DNA of 21,125 nt from a virus. Below, one piece after another: positions 1 through 8,029 of the stretch (within the stretch, counting starts at the first letter, position 1; each line of letters starts with the position of its first letter). The notes beneath the pieces were generated by a model. It had not been told where the DNA came from and did no database searches. It saw only the letters and a list, made by a program, of their open reading frames with translations. The translations under genes were made by a program, and so were the position numbers. The stretch lies in the IMG/VR virus record IMGVR_UViG_3300005435_000256, positions 1 to 21,125 of that record. One strand, 5' to 3'.

Positions 1-612
1 ATGTCTCTCAAAGCAGTTTCCATCGGCTCGGCTGGCGCGACCGGCCAGCTGATCCAGATCACTGGTGCCACCAACGCCACGCCCATCGTCATCACCGTGA
101 GCGCCAACAGCGGACTGAAGAGCGCTGACCGGATCGCCATCGCGGGCGTCACGGGCAACACCGGCGCCAACGGCGAGTTCACCCTGCAGGCGCTGTCGGC
201 AACCACCTTCGCGCTGCTCGGCTCGGTCGGCAATGGCACGTTTGGCGGCACGCCACGCGTTGCGCTGATCTTTGACAAGACGCCAACGATGCGCGACCAC
301 TCCGGCCTGCTGCTCACCGGCGGCAATGGCGTGGCCACGCTGCTGCTTGAGGCCTTCGGCTCCTATGACGAGTTCGCTGCCGGAGACAACTCCAAGGGCG
401 GTGCGGTCGTGGCGCCGCTGGCATCCTCGGCCTTCAGCTTCGTGACCAACACGAACGCCAGCTCGGCCAGCACCAGCACCGTGGCCAGCTCCAGCATCGT
501 CCTGGCCGCCACCGCAGAGGGCACGCCCTTCGAGATCAAGATCCCGCGCTACCTGCGGGCCAGCTTGAGCGCGTACACCTCGGGCACCGTGAACGGCGTG
601 GTCACCGCCTGA
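1..612 (+). CDS. Phage structural protein with FCCH-like segment (hypothetical)
   Basis: A 203-residue protein read from an ATG at the first base of the window and ended by TGA. The true start could lie further upstream. Residues 20-80 follow a pattern common in phage virion proteins: a VITVSAN-type strand, GLKSADRIAIAGVTGNTGANG, then a strand ending in TTFALLGSVGNG. This resembles the small beta domain called FCCH-like or E1-FCCH in phage structural annotations. The middle is beta-rich, and residues 145-170 are rich in Ser, Ala and Thr. No catalytic motif or signal peptide is seen. It lies just upstream of the portal, where terminase or small virion genes usually sit. A decoration or minor virion role is inference. 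Confidence 0.7.
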   Translation: MSLKAVSIGSAGATGQLIQITGATNATPIVITVSANSGLKSADRIAIAGVTGNTGANGEFTLQALSATTFALLGSVGNGTFGGTPRVALIFDKTPTMRDHSGLLLTGGNGVATLLLEAFGSYDEFAAGDNSKGGAVVAPLASSAFSFVTNTNASSASTSTVASSSIVLAATAEGTPFEIKIPRYLRASLSAYTSGTVNGVVTA

Positions 613-616
613 AGCC

Positions 617-2353
617 ATGCCCGCCGTAGCACGCCGCGAGGAAGGGGCCGACCGCGTTGTGTCGGACGGCGACAAGGCGCTTGCCAGTCAATGGCAGAAG
701 CGCATTGACGCCGCCCGCCAGCGCCACGCCAAGCAGATCAAACAGTTCGACATCAACCGTCAGCTGCTGCGCGGCAAGGACCGCAACGGCAAGAAGCTGG
801 AGCAAAACCTCTTCTTCGCCAACCTCGCGGCGATGCGACCCCAGGTCTATGCCAAAGACCCGGAATACGCCGTTACGCCCACCAAGGCCGTGGCCGAGAG
901 CCAACTCACGGCGGCCAAGCGCTTCTCCGAGACCGCCGAGGCGGTGCTGGGGCGCTGCCTGGTCAAGGACTCATCCCTCAAGAAGCGGGCTAAGCGCTTG
1001 GTCAACAGCGCTTACACCACCTCGGTGGGCTGGCTCAAGAACTCGTGGCAGGACGGGGACACCAAGGTGAACCCGATCATCGAGAACCAGCTGAAAGACA
1101 GCCAGGACAATCTGGACCGGCTGCAGATGCTGCGGGACAAGGCGGCGGACGAGGCATCAGGCCGCGACCACGACCTGCAGATGGCCCAGATCCGGGAAAT
1201 GATGGCCGGCCTGCAGGCCAAGGCCGAGGTGGTGGTCAACCGTGGTCTGACGCTGGATTTCGTGAAGCCCGAAGACCTGATGTGTCTGGACGAGTCCGTC
1301 GACGAGTTCGGCGACTACCTGCGTGCGTCGGCCTTGGCCCACGGCGTCTGGATGACCAAAGACACCTTTCGAACCCGGTTTGGGTACGAAGCTGGCAAGG
1401 CCAAGGGCTTCGCAGCGTCGGACCAAGCCATCATGCCCACCCAGGCTGACCAGCAGGACGAGAACAAGCGTGCCAACCTGCTGCGCGTCTGGGAGATCTG
1501 GGACCAGGACAGCAATCGGGTGTTCACGATCTGCGAAGGCGAGCCCGGCTTTTGCCGTGAGCCGTTCACGCCGACCTGGACGGGCCGCCGGTGGTATCCA
1601 TTTTTTGGCCTGGCCTGGAACGAGGCCGAAGGCAGCTTCTACCCCTTGAGCGACGTCGAGCTCACCGAGCCGCAGATCCTTGAGATCAACAAGGCCCAGC
1701 GGGATTTCGAGCGCGACCGAAAGGCGTCGCTGCCCGTCAACGTGGTGCGCAAGGGTGGGGCGCTGACGCCCACCGACGTCGAGAGGCTGAAGAACCGCGA
1801 CGGCCTCGACTTCATCATGATCGAGGGCGTGGGCGGCCAGCCAATCCAGAACGACTTGTTCATGGGCCAGCTGACACAGTTGCGCGCCGAGAACTACGAC
1901 ACCACTGCCGCCCGGTCGTTCATGGAAATGATCGTTGGCGGCGGCGACGCGGCCCGCGGCACGGTCATGAAGGCCAAGACCGCCACCGAAGCCGAGATCA
2001 TGAGCCAGGGCCTGCGCGGTCGCAGCGCCGAGCGGCAGGACGTGATCGAGGACCTGCTCACCGAGCTGGGCGAATACAGCCTGCAGATCTGCCTTCGCAT
2101 GCTGACGCCCGAAGAGGTGCAGCGGATTGCCGGGCCAGACGCATTCTGGCCGGTGATGTCGCCGGACGACATTTTCGAGCTCATCAGCGTCGAGGTGCGC
2201 GCGGGCTCCACCGGCAAGCCGGACCGCCTTCAGAACCAAGACCGCTGGACGAAGCTGATGCCCGTGGTCGAGAAGACGATGGAGCAGGTGGCGCAGCTGC
2301 GGCAGAACGGCCAAGGCCAGCTTGCCGAGGCACTGATTGCCCTGTTGCGCTAG
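617..2353 (+). CDS. Portal protein, N-terminal 578 residues, ended by an in-frame TAG
   Basis: Portal subunits form the dodecameric ring at the capsid vertex through which DNA is packaged and ejected. Portal-like signs are an N-terminal helical segment, NLFFANLAAMRPQVYAKDPE at residues 64-83 (matching the 'N.. ....P.IYAK.P...V.P' signature of P22-type podovirus portals), an acidic and aromatic middle, and a late stretch around residues 505-545 containing SPDDIF, VEVRAGSTGKP and QDRW. The ATG at 617 has only a weak upstream GAAG. A GTG at 659, preceded by AGGAAGGGG at 639-647, is an alternative start. The frame closes at TAG 2351-2353, but the same frame stays open to 2821 and the continuation looks like portal C-terminus. 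P22-type portals run to about 725 residues; 578 is short and the joined product would be 734. Read-through, a pseudogene-type amber mutation, or two separate products are all possible. Confidence 0.85.
   Translation: MPAVARREEGADRVVSDGDKALASQWQKRIDAARQRHAKQIKQFDINRQLLRGKDRNGKKLEQNLFFANLAAMRPQVYAKDPEYAVTPTKAVAESQLTAAKRFSETAEAVLGRCLVKDSSLKKRAKRLVNSAYTTSVGWLKNSWQDGDTKVNPIIENQLKDSQDNLDRLQMLRDKAADEASGRDHDLQMAQIREMMAGLQAKAEVVVNRGLTLDFVKPEDLMCLDESVDEFGDYLRASALAHGVWMTKDTFRTRFGYEAGKAKGFAASDQAIMPTQADQQDENKRANLLRVWEIWDQDSNRVFTICEGEPGFCREPFTPTWTGRRWYPFFGLAWNEAEGSFYPLSDVELTEPQILEINKAQRDFERDRKASLPVNVVRKGGALTPTDVERLKNRDGLDFIMIEGVGGQPIQNDLFMGQLTQLRAENYDTTAARSFMEMIVGGGDAARGTVMKAKTATEAEIMSQGLRGRSAERQDVIEDLLTELGEYSLQICLRMLTPEEVQRIAGPDAFWPVMSPDDIFELISVEVRAGSTGKPDRLQNQDRWTKLMPVVEKTMEQVAQLRQNGQGQLAEALIALLR
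2351..2353 (+). other. In-frame amber codon interrupting the portal reading frame
   Basis: TAG sits between CGC and ACG in one unbroken frame running from 617 to 2821. Among the 18 other complete reading frames annotated here, 16 end in TGA and 2 in TAA; none ends in TAG. No Shine-Dalgarno site lies upstream of the TTG at 2357, six bases past the start of the TAG. A single substitution from CAG, GAG, AAG, TCG or TGG would create it. It could be a real mutation, a suppressed or recoded codon, or a sequencing error. Confidence 0.6.
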
Positions 2354-2356
2354 ACG

Positions 2357-2821
2357 TTGCGGCAGTTCGACGAGAGGCTCGACTTGGAGCAGTTCTTCCC
2401 GACGCCTAAGCCGGGCGAGCAGCCACAGGGGGGTGCAGATCCAGCCGCCGCCGAGAAGCTCAAGGCGGCCATGGAGCAGATCGCGGCGCTGCAGGAAGAG
2501 GTGGAGCGCCTCAAGGCCGAGGAGGCCAAGCAGAAGCTCGACGACGAGAAGTCCAAGCGCGACACGGCCGCCAAGCTGGCCTTGGCCACGCAGCCGAGCC
2601 TGGCCATTCAGGCCTTTGGGCTCGCCACCGATGCGGTGAATGCACAGCCGGTGGTGCTGCCCCAAGGCATGCCGTCGGAGCCGCCAGAGCTGCCCATGCA
2701 GCCGCCTGCAAACGTTGAACAAACGCAAGGCATGCCGCCAGAGACTGTGCCCGTTGAACAACCCGAGGCCATGCCAATGAGCGGGCCCGACATGCCACCA
2801 ACCGCCGAGACGCCGCCATGA
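2357..2821 (+). CDS. Probable portal C-terminal segment, downstream of TAG
   Basis: 154 residues follow a TTG codon in exactly the frame of the portal gene, so this is more likely the displaced C-terminus of the portal than an independent gene. It opens with RQFDERLDLEQFFP, which reads as a smooth continuation of the portal's last visible residues ALIALLR. Residues 31-72 are a charged, heptad-like coiled coil rich in Glu, Lys and Ala. The tail after residue 95 is rich in Pro and Met with two imperfect QGMP repeats. P22-type portals end in a helical barrel, so a helical C-terminus fits. No ribosome-binding site precedes the TTG; independent translation would need termination-reinitiation at the TAG. 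The end overlaps the scaffold start as ATGA. Confidence 0.55.
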   Translation: MRQFDERLDLEQFFPTPKPGEQPQGGADPAAAEKLKAAMEQIAALQEEVERLKAEEAKQKLDDEKSKRDTAAKLALATQPSLAIQAFGLATDAVNAQPVVLPQGMPSEPPELPMQPPANVEQTQGMPPETVPVEQPEAMPMSGPDMPPTAETPP

Positions 2822-3942
2822 AGCTGAAATTCCTTGCCTTGCGACTGATGCGCCCGACCGAGGGAGATGAGGGCGGCGGCGGCTTCGACACCGAACAGCA
2901 GGATGCAGCCGTCTCCCAGGGGCTCGACGAAGGTGGCGACACCGGCGCCGAGACCCCTGCGGCTGCGCCCACCGACGCCGACAAGCCGGCGTCCATGCTC
3001 GACGCGATCAATCAGGCGTTGGAGACCCCCGAGCAGAAGGCCGAGCGGCTGCGCGACGAGAAGGGCCGGTTCGCGGCCAAGACCGATGAGCAGCTGGCCG
3101 CCGACGCGGCCAAGCCCAAGCTGCCCGGCGCCCAGACGCCGCCGGCAGCCAAGGACCCGAACGCGCCCAAGCCGCCGCAGGACGACCTGCAGATGCCCGA
3201 GGGCTTGCAGCCCAAGGCGCAGCAGCGTTTCCAGACCATGGCCAACGAGCTGCGCGAGCTGCGGCCGATGCGCGAGCGCGTGGCCGAACTGGACAACCAG
3301 GTCAGCTATGTGAAACAGGCGTTCCGTGAGCACGCGGTCAAGCCTGAGCAATTCGAACGGGCCACGGCCGTCATCGGCATGATGAACCGCGGCGACCTGG
3401 AGGGCGCCCTGCAGGTACTGGACAAACAGCGCGCCATGATCGCGCTGGCCATTGGCCGTCCGCTCGAAGAGACCGACCCGTTGGCCCAGTTCCCAGACTT
3501 GCGCCAGGCCGTGGACAACATGCAGATCACCACCGGCCACGCCATGGAGATCGCCAGGGCCCGCTTTACGCAGCACGCCGGTCACCAGCAGCGCGAACAG
3601 GAAACCCAGCAGCAGCAAGCGCAGCAGGCTGCCCAGCAGGAACACCAGCAGGCCCAGCTTGCCGTGGACGCCGTGTGCAGACGCTTGCAGGCCGTCGACA
3701 TGGACTACCCGGCCATCGAGGCCAAGCTGATCCCCGAACTCGGAAACATTTTGGCGGGTGTGCACCCCAGCCAGTGGGCCCAGAAGGTTGAAACCCAGTA
3801 CCGCCTGCTCAAGCAGATGGCTGGTGCTCAGCGTCAGATCCCCACCGGCACCTCAGCGCTTCGTCCCACGGGGCAGGCATCGCCGAAGGCTCAGCCGAAG
3901 TCGATGTTCGAAGCAATGTTCGGCGAATCACCCGGAGCTTGA
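2818..3942 (+). CDS. Scaffolding protein (capsid assembly)
   Basis: A 374-residue protein between portal and major capsid protein, the standard position for the scaffold that guides procapsid assembly and then leaves. It is highly charged and mostly helical. Residues 15-60 are acidic and Ala-rich, RDEKGRF is at 79-85 (a segment often seen near the start of phage scaffolds), residues 100-123 are rich in Pro, and a helical coiled-coil region covers about 127-300 with an extremely Gln-rich stretch at 256-280. The C-terminal part (residues 295-374) carries basic helices and ends in KSMFEAMFGESPGA, plausible as the capsid-binding end. The start ATG overlaps the preceding TGA as ATGA, which suggests translational coupling. 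No protease motif is seen, so self-cleavage is not supported. Confidence 0.8.
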   Translation: MKLKFLALRLMRPTEGDEGGGGFDTEQQDAAVSQGLDEGGDTGAETPAAAPTDADKPASMLDAINQALETPEQKAERLRDEKGRFAAKTDEQLAADAAKPKLPGAQTPPAAKDPNAPKPPQDDLQMPEGLQPKAQQRFQTMANELRELRPMRERVAELDNQVSYVKQAFREHAVKPEQFERATAVIGMMNRGDLEGALQVLDKQRAMIALAIGRPLEETDPLAQFPDLRQAVDNMQITTGHAMEIARARFTQHAGHQQREQETQQQQAQQAAQQEHQQAQLAVDAVCRRLQAVDMDYPAIEAKLIPELGNILAGVHPSQWAQKVETQYRLLKQMAGAQRQIPTGTSALRPTGQASPKAQPKSMFEAMFGESPGA

Positions 3943-4086
3943 TCGCGCAGTTGCTCAGCGCAGGCCGCCGCGGGCCTTGATCGCGGCAGGTGTGAGCCCG
4001 GTTCACCGCGGGCATGTCGGACGTATGCGAGTCGTCACCGCAAACAGGCGCCCACCAGGCGCTCCTTCATGCCTTGGAGACCCATC
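3943..4086 (+). promoter_or_regulatory. 144-nt leader of the capsid gene, no gene seen
   Basis: Between scaffold and capsid genes. I see no convincing -35/-10 pair and no T7-type promoter. A weak stem of five pairs (GCCCG...CGGGC, roughly 3993-4015) is present but has no T-run. It ends in the strong GGAGA at 4076-4080 that serves the capsid start. Confidence 0.4.
4076..4080 (+). promoter_or_regulatory. Ribosome-binding site deciding the capsid start
   Basis: GGAGA lies six bases before the ATG at 4087. An earlier in-frame ATG at 4069 lacks a comparable site and would overlap this one, so 4087 is the better start. Confidence 0.75.
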
Positions 4087-5142
4087 ATGCCTTTTTCCGC
4101 ACAAGACATTCAAGACGCCGGCAAGGTCGGCATCGACTTCTACCTGGGCAACAAGCCCGTCGACCAGGTGGCCCTGGACCGCCCCCTTTTGAAGGCCCTG
4201 GTGGCCAAGAAGAAGACGGCCCCCGGCGCCAAGCAGTTCATCGTCGAGCAGCTGCGCGCCCGCTACCAGTCGAACTTCCAGTGGTTCAACGGTTCGCAGA
4301 TCGTCACCTACAACCGCCGGCAGACCATCGAGCAAGCCAACTTTGCATGGCGCTCGGCCCACGACGGCCTGGCCCTGGACGAAGACCGCCTGGTGCAGAA
4401 CGGCATCAAGGTGACCGACGACAGCGAGTCGGTGGCCACCAACGCCGAGAAATTCCAGCTGACGAACCTGCTGGAAGAGCAGTCGGAAGTGCTGCGCCTG
4501 GGCTTCCAAGAGCAGTTCAGCTACTCGCTGCACCTCGACGGCTCGCAAAGCCCTGACGCCATCGCTGGCCTGGATGCGCTGATCTCGCTGACGCCCACCA
4601 CCGGTGTCGTCGGTGGCATCGACCGCTCGCTGGCCCAGAACGCCTTCTGGCGCAACAACGTGGCCACGGGCCTGACCACCACGACTGGCACCGGAACCAT
4701 CTTGAACTCGATGGAAGTCACGTGGCGCAACTGCATGCGCAACGGCGGCGGCAAGCCCGACCTGATCCTGGCCGGCTCGACGTTCCTGGACGGCTATCGG
4801 AACTTCCTGACCAACAGCTACGGCCGCATGGATTACGGCCCCTCGGGCTTCAAGACTGTGGAAGCCGGCACCGAGACCATGACGTTCAAGGGCGTGCCGG
4901 TGCAGTGGTCGCCTGAGTTCGCCGAGCTGGACAGCCGCTATGCGCCCGCCACGCCGTGGGAGAAGCGCTGCTACTTCATCAACACCAGTCACCTGAAGCT
5001 GCGCCCGATCGAAGGCCAGGACATGGTGAACCGCAAGCCCCCGCGCGCCTATGACCGGTACGAGTACTACTGGGCCATCACGTGGCGCGGTGCTCTGACC
5101 ATGAACATGGCCTCGTCCATGGCGGTGCTGGCGGTTGCGTGA
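4087..5142 (+). CDS. Major capsid protein
   Basis: A 351-residue protein that forms the icosahedral shell. It follows the scaffold directly, has its own strong ribosome-binding site and is followed by a strong terminator, as expected for the most abundant virion product. It begins MPFSAQDIQDAGKVGIDFYL, a pattern typical of HK97-fold capsid proteins of podoviruses. Other typical stretches are FQWFNGSQIVTYNRRQTIEQ (about residues 60-80), a long helix rich in Glu and Leu (NLLEEQSEVLRLGFQEQF, about 122-142), a Gly/Thr-rich central region, GKPDLILAGSTFLDGYRNFL (about 217-237) and a C-terminal beta segment TFKGVPVQWSPEF. The C-terminus YYWAITWRGALTMNMASSM resembles the last strands of this fold. 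No delta domain is seen, consistent with a separate scaffold. The exact family cannot be fixed by eye. Confidence 0.9.
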   Translation: MPFSAQDIQDAGKVGIDFYLGNKPVDQVALDRPLLKALVAKKKTAPGAKQFIVEQLRARYQSNFQWFNGSQIVTYNRRQTIEQANFAWRSAHDGLALDEDRLVQNGIKVTDDSESVATNAEKFQLTNLLEEQSEVLRLGFQEQFSYSLHLDGSQSPDAIAGLDALISLTPTTGVVGGIDRSLAQNAFWRNNVATGLTTTTGTGTILNSMEVTWRNCMRNGGGKPDLILAGSTFLDGYRNFLTNSYGRMDYGPSGFKTVEAGTETMTFKGVPVQWSPEFAELDSRYAPATPWEKRCYFINTSHLKLRPIEGQDMVNRKPPRAYDRYEYYWAITWRGALTMNMASSMAVLAVA

Positions 5143-5150
5143 CGTTTGAC

Positions 5151-5229
5151 CCGGGCGCTTCGGTGCCCGGCAGGGGCCGGTCCCTGGCGGTGGCCGGCCC
5201 TTCTTGGGCTGCTGTCTTGGCCCTTTTTT
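5151..5229 (+). terminator. Tandem hairpin terminator after the capsid gene
   Basis: Three inverted repeats follow the capsid stop. The first, 5151-5170, pairs CCGGGC with GCCCGG; the inner bases add a G.U pair and a C-G closing a UUCG tetraloop. The second pairs GGGCCGG (5174-5180) with CCGGCCC (5194-5200). The third pairs GGGC (5206-5209) with GCCC (5220-5223) and is followed at once by T6 (5224-5229). The last gives a standard rho-independent shape. It would reduce transcription into the downstream tail genes and could stabilise the capsid mRNA 3' end. Confidence 0.8.
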
Positions 5230-5258
5230 GAACCGCCGCTCACAACAAGGAACACCCC

Positions 5259-5861
5259 ATGACCGCCCTTCGCAAACTCGCACCCGAGAAGCAGCTTTCG
5301 CGCCGCGTCTACGTGAACATCACCCGCGACATGACGCAGACCATCTCCAAGGTGGTCTGGCAGCACGAGCTGCCGCTGCTCGAGATCATCCACGGCGTGG
5401 ACCGCGAGGGTGAGGACGATGACGAGGTGGGTGAGGGCATGTCGGCAGCCTCTGGTCTGAAGCTGGTCGACCCGGCCAAGCTTGACGAGGGCTACAAGGA
5501 CAAGGTGAGCGTCGAGCTCCTGCCTTACAACAAGAAGCAGGACCGCATCCCGCGGCCCAGCGAGGCCCACCGCATCGGCTGGGTGTTTGTCGGCTCGCCG
5601 CGGCTTGAATACCAGCGCCTTGCTGGCGTGTACGACAAACACCCAGAGGTCAACGTCTCCAACGCCGAGTACATCTACGGCCGCTTCCGCGAAGGCCGCT
5701 TCACGGCCGCCCTGGGCAAGCCCGAGTTCAGCGACTTGCCAGAAGCGCAGCTGGCGAGCCTGGCGCTCGACTACGGCGCGACCGTCGAGCAGCTGGCCGA
5801 GACCAGCGGCCGTGACGCGCTGACGAAGCTGTGCCGCGAGCTCGGCGTGCAACTGGGCTGA
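5259..5861 (+). CDS. Hypothetical virion-cluster protein
   Basis: A 200-residue protein that I do not recognise. AAGGA at 5247-5251 lies seven bases before the ATG. The N-terminus has alternating beta-type residues (RVYVNITRDMTQ), then a helix-prone IISKVVWQHELPLLEIIHGVD-like segment, a strongly acidic loop at about residues 48-60 (EGEDDDEVGEG), and a C-terminal helical part (about 135-200) with repeated Ala/Leu/Glu heptads. There is no signal peptide or membrane segment. It sits between capsid and adaptor, so a small virion or connector-related role is plausible, but nothing in the sequence shows it. It is the first gene after the terminator, so it depends on read-through or a promoter I cannot see. 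Confidence 0.75.
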   Translation: MTALRKLAPEKQLSRRVYVNITRDMTQTISKVVWQHELPLLEIIHGVDREGEDDDEVGEGMSAASGLKLVDPAKLDEGYKDKVSVELLPYNKKQDRIPRPSEAHRIGWVFVGSPRLEYQRLAGVYDKHPEVNVSNAEYIYGRFREGRFTAALGKPEFSDLPEAQLASLALDYGATVEQLAETSGRDALTKLCRELGVQLG

Positions 5862-5865
5862 TGCC

Positions 5866-6525
5866 ATGCCGTACCGCACCCTTGGCGAACTGCGCAGCGA
5901 GCTCCTGGCCAGGCTGGGCATGGGCGGCATGGGTGCCTCCGGCGGCTCCAACCAGGTGTCGATGGACTCTTACCTGCGCAACGGGCAGCACCAGCTGTAC
6001 TGGACGCAGGAATGGCGCCGCCTGACCGCCTACGCTGAGGTCACGACGGGCATCGGCCAGAACCAGTACGACTACCCAGACGGCTGCGCGCGCGACCAGC
6101 GCATCTTGCGGATCGAGACGACGATCTCTGGCCAGTACCTGAAGCTGCGCGAAGGCATCAGCACCAGCGAGTGGTCCAACATGGATACGCAGGGCGACCC
6201 TCAGCGCTTCGAGCGGTTCGAGCAGATCCTGGTCTACCCGAAGAGCAATTCGGCCTACACGCTGCGGATTTGGTACATCCGCGACCTGGGCCGGTTCACC
6301 GAGGACGGGGACCGCGCGACCCTCGACGACGAGATGATCCTGCTGCACGCGCTGGCCAACGCGAAGGCGCATTACCGGCAGCCGGACGCGGCCGGGTACC
6401 AGAGCCAGCTGAACAGCTTGCTTGGCAGCCTGCGCGGCCAGTCGTTCGGCAGCGACGGCGTTTACAGCCGCGACGACGTGCCAATGAGCGAGCGGCGCCC
6501 GCTTGTCGTCGGCCGGGACGTTTGA
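5866..6525 (+). CDS. Head-tail adaptor protein (podovirus type)
   Basis: A 219-residue protein. It begins MPYRTLGELRSELLARLGMGG, then a MDSYLRNGQHQLYWTQEW stretch near residues 36-55, a beta-rich centre (EVTTGIGQNQYDYPDGC, about 62-78) and a helical C-terminus (LDDEMILLHALANAKAHYRQ, about 155-175). This arrangement of short helix, RNGQ.QLYW, ladder of strands and long helix is the pattern of adaptor proteins that attach to the portal in short-tailed phages of the SU10/T7 gp11 type. Position directly before the nozzle-like gene agrees. The start is four bases past the preceding TGA without a clear Shine-Dalgarno site, suggesting coupling. The family name is inferred from pattern and neighbourhood, not from a search. 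Confidence 0.7.
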   Translation: MPYRTLGELRSELLARLGMGGMGASGGSNQVSMDSYLRNGQHQLYWTQEWRRLTAYAEVTTGIGQNQYDYPDGCARDQRILRIETTISGQYLKLREGISTSEWSNMDTQGDPQRFERFEQILVYPKSNSAYTLRIWYIRDLGRFTEDGDRATLDDEMILLHALANAKAHYRQPDAAGYQSQLNSLLGSLRGQSFGSDGVYSRDDVPMSERRPLVVGRDV

Positions 6526-6528
6526 GCC

Positions 6529-8028
6529 ATGCCGGCCATCACCTTCGGCGACTTCAGTGGCGGCTTGGACCGCCGGCTGCCGATCACGGTCCAGGAGTCG
6601 AACCGGCTGTGGACGCTGAAGAACGCGTTCGTCACCACCGGCAAGAAGATCGCCAAGCGCCGCGGCCTGCGCGCACTGGCTGGCAGCCTGGTGGGGCCCA
6701 GCGGCGAGAAGACGTTCGGCCTGCACAACATCAACGGCGCGCTGACGGTCTTCAGCGAGTCGGCTGCGGCCTGGTCCCTGCCGGCGCCAGTGCAAAAGCT
6801 GGTGACGTCGGCTGTGGCTGACCCCGGTTGGACGCTCGCCGACTCGGTGTTCGGAGCGACTTACCAGTCGTTTGCCTACTTCGTCGGCAAGTACACCAAC
6901 GGCGCCCAGGTGCGCTACTACCACCACCTGTTCGACGGGGCACCCTCGACGCAGATCACAACGCTGCCGGGGACGGTTGTCACCACCGGCTCGAAGGCTC
7001 CAGGCATCACGGTGATGGCCTCGCGGGTTTTCGTCACCTCGGGCGATGGCCGCTTGGTCTATTACTGCGCCGCCGGCAATGCGCGGGACTGGACCACAGC
7101 CAACGACGCGGGCAGCCTGGCCGTTGCGTTGCAGAACAACGTCGCCACGGGCGCCGCAGCCCTGGGCAACTTCCAGGACAAGCTGGCGGTGATGTTTTCC
7201 GACTCGGTGCAGACGTGGAACATCTTCGTCGACCCGGCCCAGAACGCGATCGATCGTCGCATTTACGGGGTGGGCTCGGCGGCGCCGTACTCACTGGCCA
7301 GCTTCGGCAACGATCTGGTGTTCCTGAGCCCCAGCGGCTTCCGCTCGTTGAGCGTGGCCTCCATCTCCGACCGCATCGACGATCGGGACGTTGGCGTGCC
7401 CGTGGACAAGCTGGTGGTGCCGGACATTGCGGCCTGCCTCGCTCAGCAGAGCCCGCCCGACGCGCCAGGCGTGGCCGCTGTGGCCATTGAGCGATTCCAG
7501 AGCCTCTGGATTCCGCAGCTCGGGCAGTACTGGTGCTGGATGCCCATGGCGACCACCACCAGGGTGTGGGCCTACACCTACTCGAAGCTGTCGAAGCTCG
7601 CGTGCTGGTCGCAATTCGACTTTCCGTTTGTCATGACAGGCGTGGCCATTGCGGCCGGCACGGTCTACGTGCGCTCAGCCACCAAGCTCTACGAACTGAC
7701 GGACGAGGTGTATACGGACGACGGCACGTTGATCGATGTCGAGGTGCAGATGGCGTTCCAGGATGCCAAGACGCCAGGCGTGCAAAAGCAGATCTACGGC
7801 GCGGACTTCGTGATCGAGGGGACGGCCGAGGTCGCCTACAAATTCGATCCCCGCGACCAAACGAAAGAGACGGTGCCGCAGACCATCACCGGCGACACCC
7901 GTCCGGGCGACATGGTGCCCGTCGAGGTCGTCAGCCCGTGCATCGCACCTGTCTTCCGGCAGTCCGCAGACGCGCCGCTTGAGATCGACGCGCTGACGCT
8001 TTACTACAACCTCCTGGCCACGGTGTGA
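6529..8028 (+). CDS. Tail nozzle/hub-like structural protein
   Basis: A 499-residue protein downstream of the adaptor, the place of the nozzle (T7 gp12-like or P22 gp10-like) that closes the tail tube. The opening FGDFSGGLDRRLPITVQESN followed by LWTLKNAFVTTGKKIAKRRG (about residues 5-45) matches the start of many podovirus tail structural proteins: an S-G-G loop, then a basic K.R.G.R segment. The rest is beta-rich with repeated hydrophobic strands and glycine turns, including FGNDLVFLSPSGFRSLSVAS (about 261-280), consistent with a beta-propeller-like body. Which of the two named nozzle families it belongs to cannot be resolved by eye. Three bases separate it from the adaptor stop; the GNAT-like gene starts one base after its stop. 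Confidence 0.7.
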   Translation: MPAITFGDFSGGLDRRLPITVQESNRLWTLKNAFVTTGKKIAKRRGLRALAGSLVGPSGEKTFGLHNINGALTVFSESAAAWSLPAPVQKLVTSAVADPGWTLADSVFGATYQSFAYFVGKYTNGAQVRYYHHLFDGAPSTQITTLPGTVVTTGSKAPGITVMASRVFVTSGDGRLVYYCAAGNARDWTTANDAGSLAVALQNNVATGAAALGNFQDKLAVMFSDSVQTWNIFVDPAQNAIDRRIYGVGSAAPYSLASFGNDLVFLSPSGFRSLSVASISDRIDDRDVGVPVDKLVVPDIAACLAQQSPPDAPGVAAVAIERFQSLWIPQLGQYWCWMPMATTTRVWAYTYSKLSKLACWSQFDFPFVMTGVAIAAGTVYVRSATKLYELTDEVYTDDGTLIDVEVQMAFQDAKTPGVQKQIYGADFVIEGTAEVAYKFDPRDQTKETVPQTITGDTRPGDMVPVEVVSPCIAPVFRQSADAPLEIDALTLYYNLLATV

Positions 8029-8029
8029 C

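Noticed and set aside
1157-2761. Long open frame on the - strand across the portal gene (534 codons)
   Set aside because: GC-rich third positions in the + strand gene keep the complementary frame open. The translation is low-complexity (Leu, Arg, His, Gly) with no recognisable domain and crosses the real gene.
2608-3765. Open - strand frame across the scaffold gene (385 codons)
   Set aside because: Same effect of GC bias; composition is leucine- and glycine-rich without motifs.
4069-4086. Upstream ATG of the capsid gene
   Set aside because: The strong GGAGA sits after it and directs the ATG at 4087; the extra six residues are not typical of the capsid N-terminus.
4003-5283. Open - strand frame across the capsid gene (426 codons)
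   Set aside because: It covers the capsid gene and the terminator, and looks like a shadow of the coding strand.
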